From NCBI RefSeq assembly GCF_030867095.1, contig NC_081831.1:19134001-19198000 (forward strand): a DNA stretch of 64,000 nucleotides, written 5' to 3'. Every line of letters starts with the position of its first letter. Position 1 is the first letter of the stretch. Position numbers and translations under genes: made by a program. The DNA is from Alligator mississippiensis (taxonomy: Eukaryota; Chordata; Crocodylia; Alligatoridae). The notes under the pieces are model-generated. The model ran no database searches and was not told the DNA's origin. It saw only the letters and a program-made list of their open reading frames with translations. This document shows positions 44,273 through 55,400 of the stretch, piece by piece.

Positions 44273-46170
44273 ACAATCACGTCTAAAGCATGGGTTCGTA
44301 TTTGGGATAAACAACAAGGCTTTTTCATTTAAAAAAAAAAATCATTAAACCACAAGGTAAGGTCAAACTTTCCAGGTTTCATTACAAGCCTGAAATTTGC
44401 CTTGTATTCACTATGGTTCAAGTACTGACAATGCATTTCCAATGTACATGGCACACTCTGGATCTGAGTGAACATGATGCGAAAAATCTGTGGATTTTTC
44501 CTAACTTAGACCTCCAACTCAGCAAGTACACTTGGGTGGCCCTGTGAAGTTTTGGGACCAGCTCTTCTGTTGGTATAAAATGATACTGTTCTATTGAATT
44601 CAATGGAGCTTGGCCAATTTACCCCAGCTGAGGCCCAGGCCCTTTGTATATATCCCAACACAAAACTCTAAGTGAAACCCAAGGGATGCAAACTCCAGTG
44701 AACTGAAACTGCCAAGCTTTGTCCTTTCTTGTTTCTCATATAGGGATGTGAAAGGACTGTGTAGTCAGAGAGCCAAAATATTAATATAGCCTCTCCAAGA
44801 TGTCTGGTGTATTAAGGGGATGCTAAAATGCTGCCTCAATGAGTATGAATGAAGTCCAAATTTGAATGACAGCATCCTGCTAAAAATATGCAACCACTGG
44901 GTCAAAGCCAAATGCCACTAACATTGTCAGGTCAAGTCCATGATTAATGATATTAGTAGCAAATCTGATGATTTTTTTTTCTTGACAGAGGCAATGGGCT
45001 AGATTCTCATTTATTGTAAAACTGCTCTGATTTATTCCCACTCATGATTTGGCCTTTCATATTTAATAAAGCAACTGACAAATGACAAAGACAACCAAAT
45101 CGATTATGATTATCAATAAATACTATTCCCTGTAGAAGGGAAGAATATTCTTTAATAATGAACAAAGGATTTGAAAAATAAATAAGTTCATGCATACTGG
45201 AGAAGGATATTAAACCATTCTGTATTACATAGTGCTACTGAATCCCAGCTATATCTGTAAATGTATGACATCCTTCCATAGGATCCTCCAAGGAAATACC
45301 CCCTCCCCCCCCCTTTTTTTTTTTTAAACAATGTAGCTTTCTGTGGAAGTCATTTCTGTACCTTATGAAAATGAGACACATATTTTTATTAGCTGTACAC
45401 AGTCTTTGCTAGAATACAATGAAACAATTCTCCAGTATGGTTAGGCCATAGCTAACCACATTGAACTCTGGTATCTTTTCTTCAGAAGTACTCTGCCCTA
45501 TTGCTTCTTTCCCCACTGAAGCAAAGCCTTTGTTGTCTGTCGTCCCCCCCTCACCACCTCCACTCCTTCCTCCCCCCTTTGAATAGCTAAATCACTCTAC
45601 CAATCCATTGCCCCATACTCAGTTTCAGGTTATTTTCCTAGAGTGGACTAAGGAGATAAATCATTTAAAGGGACCCAAGATCCAACTTTAGGTAAACATT
45701 TACATTCTTGACTAAGCATTTGTCGAGCGTCTAAGGTAACATGCACAACCACGGTAGTTAACTCAAGCTAACTGGCAATCGATATATTTGAGTTAAAATA
45801 GGAGCAATAACTCTAGTTTAGATAAACCCTGTGAAGGTTAATGGAGAGAAATGGACTGAAGTGCCTTTAATCAGGAGTTAATCACAGCTTTTTAGATCCT
45901 ACACATCTAAAGCAGTAGATAGGATGAAATGATGTACCCAGTTCTTAACAGACTTGGGCTAGGATGACAGCTATCTGCCTGAGAATCACCTTTGTCTTGC
46001 CTGGGTTAATACCTTCATTTCATTTTACGTGGCTTCCATCACCATAGTTTCAGAGTGCAACATGTAAGTATCCTTTGCCTACACTCTTCATTGAATATTA
46101 GAAGATGGTATGACCACTTGATTAGTAGGTAAAATATAGTTTGTTTGTTTAAAAAAAAAAAAAAGGAATA
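44273..46170. other. No recognisable gene
   Basis: AT-rich sequence with a C-then-T homopolymer tract at about 45300-45326 and an A-run near 46151-46164. No features of note. Confidence 0.3.
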
Positions 46171-46173
46171 TTA

Positions 46174-46505
46174 GGGCACTTACACACATGCAGGGAGCCT
46201 GCTCTGATGCAGTAGAAATCCAGCGCATTGGAGCAGACTCAAGCATGTAAATTGATGCACTCTGGCAGCCTTGAGCATCGCGTGCATCAGTGGTGCAGCG
46301 CACCTCTGTGCTGAGAAAATGGCGGTGGCGCACTTTGAACTAAAAGACATTTGATATGCTTTAGTTCAGAGCACACCGCTGCCATTTTCTTAGCATGGAG
46401 GCATGCTGAGCTGCTGATACACATGATGTACGGGCATTTTTAATTAGCTCAGTTCACTGATTAAAACCACCTGGTGCCAGTTCGGGATCATGTATAAAAA
46501 TGCCC
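46174..46505. mobile_element. Miniature DNA transposon, 332 bp, TSD TTA
   Basis: Termini are GGGCACTTACACACATGC and, inverted, GGGCATTTTTATACATGATC. TTA flanks both sides (46171-46173 and 46506-46508), matching the PIF/Harbinger target. The interior is a palindrome built on GAGAAAATGGCGGTGGCGCA and its inverted copy. It is the same subfamily as 9508, 13534 and 20842. Confidence 0.75.
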
Positions 46506-46508
46506 TTA

Positions 46509-47467
46509 CATTTCTTCCAAAGCAATCTAAACTACAAAGTACTCCTTATTACCCTGGTCTCTCTCTAGCTAAGTGAAATTTGCATCTTCCCCTGAGTTCT
46601 GGGCCCTTGATCTGATTTGCATGCACTGACATCCTTATGCATGTTCCACTCCTCTGCACATACAGTCATGCACACAAACATATACATAGATGCACATATA
46701 CCCTCATCAGGCAATTCTCAGAAAATGTTACAAAACACCCCTTTCTAAGTACAGTAATTGGCCGAAAGTACTCAGGTCTGTGTTCGGATACCTTGAAAAT
46801 GAAAAAAAAGGGGAGTTTTGCCATTCCTCACTACTAATATAGCAGCTTCAGAACTGCTCTGTGTAACATGGCTTACTGCTTCTCTCTGCTCTGTGAAAGT
46901 TACAGCAGCCCAGTACCCATCTGGAAACTTGACTGTTCCTCCCTCTTCTAGCTTAACTTGTGGGGAAAACAAATTAGCCATTTCAAGCTTGGTTGCTGGA
47001 AAGGCATGCTTCTATGTAAAAAGGTATGGAAAATATAATATTCAGATACATCCATGTAACAAGGAGTCAGAGGCTCTTACTACTTAAAAGGGAAAGTGTG
47101 GTAGGCTAAGCTTGATGTGGAGAGATAGCTGCACTGCAAGAAGTAGCCCCGCCGCAGGACAAACAGCTGGCCCAAGCCATAAGGAGAACAGACTGACCAT
47201 CAAGCCAAAGCAGATACCCATGTGTGGGCCTGGAGGTACATCTGACAGGAAGGAATAGGGCTTTGGGGGACATAAGAACAGTGCCTGAGAGCAAAAAGTT
47301 GGTCTGGCTCCGCATGCTGCAGGGCAGGAGAAGAGCTCCTAAGAGCAATGCCTGCAGCATACAGACGGGCAGGCACCTGAGCTGTTCCATAGAGCTGCCA
47401 AGGGGAACTTATGGCCTGTAGTGAGACAATGTCTCACAGCTGGGTAGGTTTTTAGTTGTGAAGCAGT
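46509..47467. other. No recognisable feature
   Basis: Unassigned. Short opposing frames only. Confidence 0.3.
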
Positions 47468-47469
47468 TA

Positions 47470-47832
47470 CAGTGGAGGTGCATCATACGCGCATTTAACT
47501 TACGCGAATTCAACTATAAGTGCTTGGCAAAAAAAAAAAAAAAGAAGAGGAGAAAAATAACAATTTAAATAGTGCAGGCGATTCTGCCCACCATTCTACT
47601 CAATGAGTTCCCACCTCTCATAGTGTGAGCATCTCGCTGCACTGAGTGTGATTCTAGTGTTTAAAGATACGTATTTTTCATATAACATGGCCCCTAAATG
47701 CAAGCCAACTACTTCATCTGGTGCTCAACCAAAGAAACAGTCATCTGTTCAAGGGTAATTTTGACTATAAGCAATTTTTGCCTTACACACTGACTTTAGA
47801 ACCTAACCCCCGTGTAAGATGCGACTCCACTG
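47470..47832. mobile_element. Tigger-like (pogo/Tc1-mariner) non-autonomous element, 363 bp
   Basis: The left end is CAGTGGAGGTGCATCATACGC and the right end, inverted, is CAGTGGAGTCGCATCTTACAC. TA flanks both sides (47468-47469 and 47833-47834), the Tc1/mariner target. A short coding relic MAPKCKPTTSSGAQPKKQ begins at 47690, as at the N-terminus of pogo-type transposases. The catalytic domain is deleted. An A-run lies at about 47529-47543. Confidence 0.85.
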
Positions 47833-47942
47833 TATGTGTATTTATACTGTGATTAAAGTTTGAGATTGGAGGACAAGGTGTGACTAACAGGAGTGGCAAG
47901 GAGCACACAGGAGTGTCTGAGAGGTACCCAGCAAGTGGCCTC

Positions 47943-48122
47943 ACCTTGGTCAGAGACTGCAGGGGGGCTGGCACAGAAGATGCCAGCAGCTGTGCCTAGG
48001 TCAGAGACTTCAGGGGGCTAGCACAGAGGGTGCCAGCAGCCTTGTCTGGGTCAGGACCATAAGGGGTTGGCACAGGGGGTGCAAGAAGCTTTGCCTGGTG
48101 CATGGATGCCAAGGGGCTGGGC
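47943..48122 (+). repeat. Minisatellite, about 50-bp unit, 3.5 copies
   Basis: The unit GGTCAGAGACTGCAGGGGGCTGGCACAGA..TGCCAGCAGC recurs starting near 47947, 47999 and 48048, with a worn partial fourth copy. GC-rich. Confidence 0.75.
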
Positions 48123-51100
48123 TAAATGGCGAGTGAGACAGGGCCAAGGGGCATGCTGAGCCATACTTTAGGAAAGGTTGGGACTGAGAAGCCCGGCCAG
48201 AGCAAGCAGACCCAAGCTTAGGAGTCTGCAGCAACAGCAACCAGCAGGCCAAAGCTAAGAGGGCTAAAGCCCATACAGGCTGGCACATGGATGACAAGTA
48301 ACATGTGTGAGGCATGGGCGCACCTATACAGGAATAGTTCATAAGATGACTGGTGCCCTGAGGCACTAATAGGGCCAAATGAGTCACAGCTCCTTGTCTG
48401 AGGGGCAAGATAGAGCTGAACTGGGCTCACTCTGGGATGTTGGGGGCAGCTTCCCCAAAAAAATCAGTTACATCAAGACATGGCAGGCAAGGTAAAAAGG
48501 GAGGATTCATGAGGAGTCGGAGTGAAGGCAGGAGTTGAGTGGTCACCAAGGGGTGTCACACCCATTGGAGCCATTCCTGTCACAGTCCACAGCACATAGA
48601 TAATGATGGCTGAATCTTAACATTTCTAAGATTGTGACCAGCACAACAAATATCTAAACAGGGCAGTATTAAGACAAAATGTACCCATGCTTCCTGTACC
48701 TAAGAAACTGAGAGCCAGCCCTGCAGCCACTTTTTTTAGGCAAATAGTTTATCATCACCAACTTTAATGGGATCGCATGCAGTACTGGGAAGTACAACAG
48801 GGAAGCAGCACCTGCAGTACTAGACCACTGGGCTAGAAATCTGCACAGAGAAGGTGTTTGCATGAATTTCCTGTACTCCTGCTTCCAGACATGACTATAG
48901 CAGGGTGCAGGACCCAGGGCAAATCAGCCTGTGCGGGGCCTGGATGCAGGGGTGGCAGCGGGGGAAGCAGGGGTGGCAAGTTGCCAGACGTGAAGTTGGC
49001 CTGGCTCTGTGGGGCCCACCAAAGTGCAGGGCCTGGGGCAGTCATCTCATTTTGTGCCCTCAGGGATGTCCCAGCCTGCTTCCATATAACAATCCCATGC
49101 GAACAGTAGTCTTGGAAACATTGTGGCCTGATATCAGCTGGAAGTAAGAAGTACAAAGGCATCCAAATTAAAAATTAATTGAGGTGTGGGAGGCAGGCCA
49201 AAGGAGGTTAAGCTGACCAAATTCTTGAATCACAAAAAGTGCTTGGTTTGTGGTTTGAGCAAAGGCTTGGTCAGGGATACTGTTGTCTTAGCTGTCCTGT
49301 TTCACTAACCCTTATTCTAGCACAGTAGACACCTACTGACTGACTTATTTAAGGCCTTTTCTCCTGTTTCTCAGGTCCCCTTAGCTAATGTGGTCCCTCC
49401 TCCGTTTCAGTCATTTAGTATCTTTTCTTTGTTTTTCCTACCTAGCAGCTTTCCCTGCTCCACTCCCCTCACACCTGCCAGGATCTGTCCAGTGGCTATC
49501 TCTGCTGGACATGCTTTGGAGCTATGCATTTATGACCACAGAAGTAGAAGCAGAGAGCCTGCTTCCATTTGGATCCTGAACTCCACTAGTCTCACTGTCC
49601 TTCCATGTGTACAGGGGTCCCAGAGCCCCGGGAGCAAGTTTTGGAGTCCAGCAGAGGGAGGCAGTGTTCATTGCAGCTCAATTACTCTGCACACCTTTGT
49701 GCAATCTTTGGTTTCCATTACTATGAACCTTACAAGGGATTAAGAAATGATTAATAGTATGTACACCAAAAGATACAAGTAATGTGATAAATGGTTATAG
49801 GCAAATAAGCAGGCAGTGTTATTTATTGATATAAACCTGGCAACCCACCAGACGCTATAGCAAAATTTATTTAGCATTGAATAAAACACCTATAAATGTA
49901 TTAATCCTTTATAAACCACTAATGTATGTTTTATTAGATATAAAGTGTGACCCAGGCTCTCTCTGCCATCTGGCTCCAGAATGACTAGTTTCCCTTCCTG
50001 CTCCATGGTGCTACCTCTTACTCTTGAAAACATGGCTTCAGGCCTGCTAACAACTGAAGGAGAACACATCCTGTAGTCAGGCTTCAATATGTTAAACAAT
50101 TGGCAGCTGCCAAACCCAGCCAATACATCCATATGTTCTCAGTTAAAGAGGTGACATGAGAGTTGCAAGAGGCAGGAAAACCAGGAGGGAAGTAGTTAAG
50201 TTGGAATTAATTTATCACTCCATATTTAATCAAGCTCAAAATATTAATCAAAAGTTAGTAGAAAGTAGCCCTTAGATTCCAAATACGTCTTAAAAGTCTG
50301 CTGGGAATCTGTCACAGCAATTCTTCAAGAAGTCACACAAGTGGGAGTAAAGGTGCTGGATTCATCCCCTCATTGCACAAGTCTGCCTTGCTTCAGGCTG
50401 TCAGGGGAGTACTCTGGGCCTGTGGGGCAGATGGACAGAGAAATGTGAAATGGCCAAGTGCTGTGGGGTTAAGTGACAAGGGAAGCAAATCGGTTCTGTT
50501 CCTCATAGTATGAGGGCAGAGAGACTGTAAAATGAGGTGCCCCTGGCTGCAGAATTCACCGAGTACATACCATTTTCTGTTTGTTTATAGAGGGCATGCC
50601 TTATTATGAAATTCCCCTTCTGGAAAAAGGTCCATACTTTCAACAGACATTCAGTGATCTTCAGCAGTCATTGGTCTTACTGGAACAAAACTCCCTGTAA
50701 ATGAAAGGTGTAGTAGACTAGTAAGGAATTGTGATTACTGAATGGATCTTAATGTGCAAAGGTTTATCAGCTGCATTTTCTCTTCCTTAACAATAGAATA
50801 CTTTTCCTTACTCATCAGAAACCAATTGCAAGTACCAAGTGCTCTGCAAGTCCAGTAGATTTCAGGATTCAGATGAGATGGAAATAGATGCATATACATA
50901 AGTTTGGCAACTACCTTATGAAGGGGTAAACTAGAAGTGGAAGAACTGATACACATTCATTTTCACCAAAAAATTCAGGTGGCTCCAATACACAGCTTCT
51001 GAAAAGTTTGAAAGGTTTAATTCTAGCATTTGTTTGTTTGGCAGATATATCTTAGTAATACAAGACTGTCTTCTTCTGTTTTATTTCCAAGTTATTTAAA

Positions 51101-52078
51101 AAGTAGGGGGAAAGTTGCAAGAAAGCTTGTCCTCAAATTTCCACACCAAAGAGAATAAACTTGGATGGATTTAGAATAAATATCCAGCCCTATAAGACTA
51201 ACCAGATGGAAACTTTTGAACATCACTCATAGGCAATAAGAACGTTTAAGGGAGCATTTATATAGGAGGACCATGGGTTCTGCATTTATGACATGGCACA
51301 TGAAAAGCTGTGGGCACTATTTGTGTTAAGATTTATTTTTGACGTGGTTAAACAATCTTTTCCTGAATGTTTCTTCTGGTAATTAATGTTTTCTCCTGGG
51401 TTCTTTAGTTTTGTTTTCTGATCTTTTTTTCAGTTTCTTTAAGTCATCAGACAACCTAGGATTTTTCCACTTTCTGAGATGCATTAGTAGTATGCTTGTA
51501 ATTGCCTGGAATATTTTGGAATTAACTGGTGACTTGAAAGAAATTAGTCAAATTGCATGCCTGCATGGAACATTTTCAAAAGATATTGTTGAGTTTCAAG
51601 TGCCCTCTAGTGGTAAATATATCATAGCAAACTAAATTTGATGAACAAATAAGAGAAAACATGTTTTATAAAATTCTGACATTTCTCCTATTTATTCAAG
51701 GCACCTTAGGATGCACATAAACTACCTTTACTGAAATCATGTGCTCTTTGAACACTAATTTCTATCTTATGTTGCCCTATGCCGGTTTACCCTCCCTTGT
51801 TCAGATGTCACCAATAAGAAACCCAGGGACAGTGAGAAAAGAGAAGAAGATCCTTGTGGGTCTAAGGAAACACAATTTTATGGCCTGATCTTGATAAGGG
51901 CTCAATTTGGGGGCATAAATAGCACTTTTCAGGATCCCCTTTGGGTTTGATCCCACATGCTTAAAGCAAATGGGACATTGTTCACTTAGGGTTTGAACCT
52001 GTCCTTATAAAAGTCAGTAACAACCTTATGTTATTGTTCTCCACCCCCCCCCCCCCCTCGAAGTCTTCCAAACATGTA
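48123..52078. other. No recognisable gene, about 4 kb
   Basis: Mixed-composition sequence; frames up to 132 codons show no domains. A C-run occurs at about 52044-52058. Confidence 0.3.
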
Positions 52079-52091
52079 TATTTGCCAAAAC

Positions 52092-52430
52092 GGCAGACAA
52101 GGTTCTTTAAGTTGGTCTAATAAAAGATATCAGATTCACCCAAATAGTTGGAAAACAATTATTAAGCAAGCTTTCGGGTTCAAAAACCCTTCATCAGGCT
52201 AAGGAAGTCTCTGCAGTTGGTGTGCGCTCTTCCTGGATGGAAAACTTTTCATTCCATCCAGGAAGAGCACATACCAACTGCAGAGACTTCCTTAGCCTGA
52301 CGAAGGGATTTTAAAACCCCAAACCTTGCTTAATTGTTTTCCAACTATTTAAGTTGGTCTAATAAGAGATATCAGATTCACCCAAAGAACCTTGTCTGCC
52401 TTAGCCCAACACGGCTACAACCTACACCCC
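52092..52430. mobile_element. Fold-back retroposon, 13-bp perfect TSD
   Basis: Left and right arms of more than 100 nt are inverted copies, meeting at GCTCTTCCTGGATGG / CCATCCAGGAAGAGC. The outermost words GGCAGACAAGG...TTT and AAAGAACCTTGTCTGCC are also inverted. TATTTGCCAAAAC is duplicated exactly at 52079-52091 and 52431-52443. The tail ACACGGCTACAACCTACACC lies beyond the palindrome but inside the duplication, so the element is asymmetric. It belongs to the 23218-23566 family. Confidence 0.78.
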
Positions 52431-52443
52431 TATTTGCCAAAAC

Positions 52444-55400
52444 TGCATTTAAGAAAAGGAAAGATAATCTAATAACAGACTAAAATTCTGGAGACCACTG
52501 TTTCCAAGGATCCCAATGTGAGTTTAGAAATCGTAATGATCAGACTATCCCTCTGTGATCAATAAATTGCTTGTCTCTATTTTAAGGAGAAACTGAAACA
52601 GCCCAGATATGTGTGATGTGACTAAGGTCATTCTGACAGGTGCTAAAACAAGAACCCAACAGTTTTTTTCATTGAGGGGCCCTGGCCTAATCATCTGCCT
52701 AACTTATACCTAGTATCTGATCTAGGAATACTTTTAGAAGCATTTGAATCTGGTCTTAGTTATTTTATTAATAACTTTGAAAATAAATGTTTTTTGGGTT
52801 TTTGGTTTGTTTTTTTTTTGTTTTTTTTTTTTACAAATCGTATTACTATTATTTGTTTCATCTAAAAAATATTGTTGTGGGGGGGAAGTCACATTTTCTT
52901 ACACTTTTAACGCCTAATATTCCATTGGGAAAATAACGATTAAGTAAAAAAAAAAAAAGTGGGGAAATAAAAACAAAAATGCTACTTTTTCCTCACTTAG
53001 AAATCTTAAACGCAAGTAAAAGTGGTACTCTCTCTCACTAACTTATTACAACTTTTGTTCAAGTTTTCCTCTGAACAAAGAGTGGAAAGTTAAGTAAAGC
53101 TAAAAAAGACCCATTTTCAAAAAAAGGAACATTTCAAGAAAACTGACATTTTAGAGAGTTCCAGTTTTCTCTCAGAAAAACAAGACACTTTGTTGAAAAT
53201 AGTTCCCACAAAAATGTCTGTTTCTTTGACCAAAAATACCTTTACATTTCAAGGAGCTTTGCTGTTTTTCAGCTTACAATATTTTTGTGATATTTGGGGG
53301 CTTATAAGGGCTGTTTTGTGTTTTTAAATTAAAAATGTAAATATGGTCTATGGATGACCCTCCGCTTCCCTAGAAGAAATGAAGGAGTACCTCTCAGACA
53401 GCACATGGCCAATCCAGGTCCCACAGCCTCATCACCAGGGATCTCGACTGAAAGGGGCATTGATTTTCTTTTTACTTGTACAGCTACATTCCCCTTATAC
53501 ACTTGTGGAGCTCTTTAGGGAGAACAGAACAAGTAAATATTGGAAAAATACACATGGATTCTGTGTTTCTTGCTTTTTCCTATAGTGCACTTAAAATAGG
53601 AAATGGCAGGGTAAATGTATGGTGTTTGTTAGATTAATACCACCTTTTTGATAATGATCTCTGAGTCTCTCTTCTATGCAAGAGGGCATTTGTCATAAGA
53701 TGGTTAAGTGCAGGAGAAATTCCAGCCTTAGATATTACTTTGGAGATTTTGGGGTTTTCACTGGAGAGGGACAAGTGCAAAATGTACAACCCATTGCACC
53801 ATCTGGAAAACATTACTTTTGTCAGCTACCTCTGTGTGTTACAGGGACAGCCAGTCAAAATTTTATAAACAAAATGTTTTTGGATGAAAAAAAGGTTTTA
53901 CAACCATAACAAGAACATGTGTTGGGTTTTCTTAAACTGGTTAATATTTTTACTGTTGTTATTTAGGATAGAAAACAATGGGACATTTTCAGGAAAAATT
54001 TGGATCTTAGTAAAAGAAATTTTATCAGTTTACAGTAATTGCTTTTCTACTTAATGAAAATGCTCTTTAAAACATTTATTTTTTTGAAAATATACAAGAA
54101 ATAATATTTCTTGACCAGCTGTTGTGACAGAGTACAGCTCAAATATTTCAGGAACAAAATGGCTAAGCTGTCACAGAGTACAGCAGGCATGAATATAGGA
54201 GATGGTGTACTGCTATATGGTCCTACTGATAAGGGAGAAGATAAGTGACATGTATAAGAGGCTGAGGCAGGAAATGCTTCAAGGCTAAAGCTTAACAGGG
54301 AGAAGTGCTGTTTGTGCACAAATTAGTTGACCTTGCTGGGTCACAAAATTAAGGCTCGATCCTGTTCTGTCGAAAAACCAATGATATAATTCTCTTCTGC
54401 TTCAATGGAAATGGGATCAGGTCCTTTGTAAGGAAAAGATTAGCTCGGACCTCAGATAGTTCAAAGCACTAGTGAAATTGCAAATCTCCTTAGTATGGGA
54501 GAGTTAAGACATCTATTGGACATGGTGAGCTACCTGTGCAGAGCCTTAACAGATATTTTTGGCATGATTCAGCTTTCCAACTGACTGTGCAGATCTGATC
54601 TAGCTTGGTTATGATAAGGCTGCTGCCTGTGCAGGCCTACCTGTGAAAATGAAAGTGCTGTTATCAGCAGCACCTCCGCTGGGTGTTATGGCATGACAAA
54701 ACCAGTTATAATAAATTCAGATGATGGAAGCTATGTCCCAGAAAGCTTGCTGCAGCAATTGGACTCTGAAATAGGCCCAGAGGCCATTGGTTTGCTTTTA
54801 TTTTCACTGACACAGCAAGCTGTGGCTTGTATGGGAGGGTACATTTTTTCCAGCTCACCATTGACCAGTAACCACCGGTTCCACTGTTTGCCAGTAAAGG
54901 TTTCAGCAGGAGGCCAGGGGGTATGTGAGCAGTTCCCTGGGGGCTTAGCCCTCAGAGCATCAGTTGCTGCTATGGTATTAAACACCAGGCTGAAAGTTGG
55001 ATGTTGAGAGTACCAGGTTAGGGCTTCTTTCCTAGAATCAGTTCTGAATGGCTCTGGTTACCATCAGTCAGATACTTCACTAAGGAAGCAAGGCAGCTCC
55101 TCATTTGCTTATCCTAGTTGAGCTTCTCCTAGGTGAGAAAAAGCACAACGTTTAGTTAAGAGCTAGATCATGGGCAGAAAGTTTCTGGCTCAAAGTTAGT
55201 CTAGCTCCATGGAGAGCCTTGCTAGCATCTCAGAACACATGAGCAAGGGCTGTCAGACTACTTTGAGAGTTGTAGGTCCATTCTGAGGTTTCCTAGATTG
55301 ATAAAAAATGTGAAGTGAAGAGAGGGATGGGAAAAGGAGAAGGCAAGAATCTGCAGAGTAAAAGAATATAGAAAAATAGTGCCTTTAGCACTGGTGTTGA

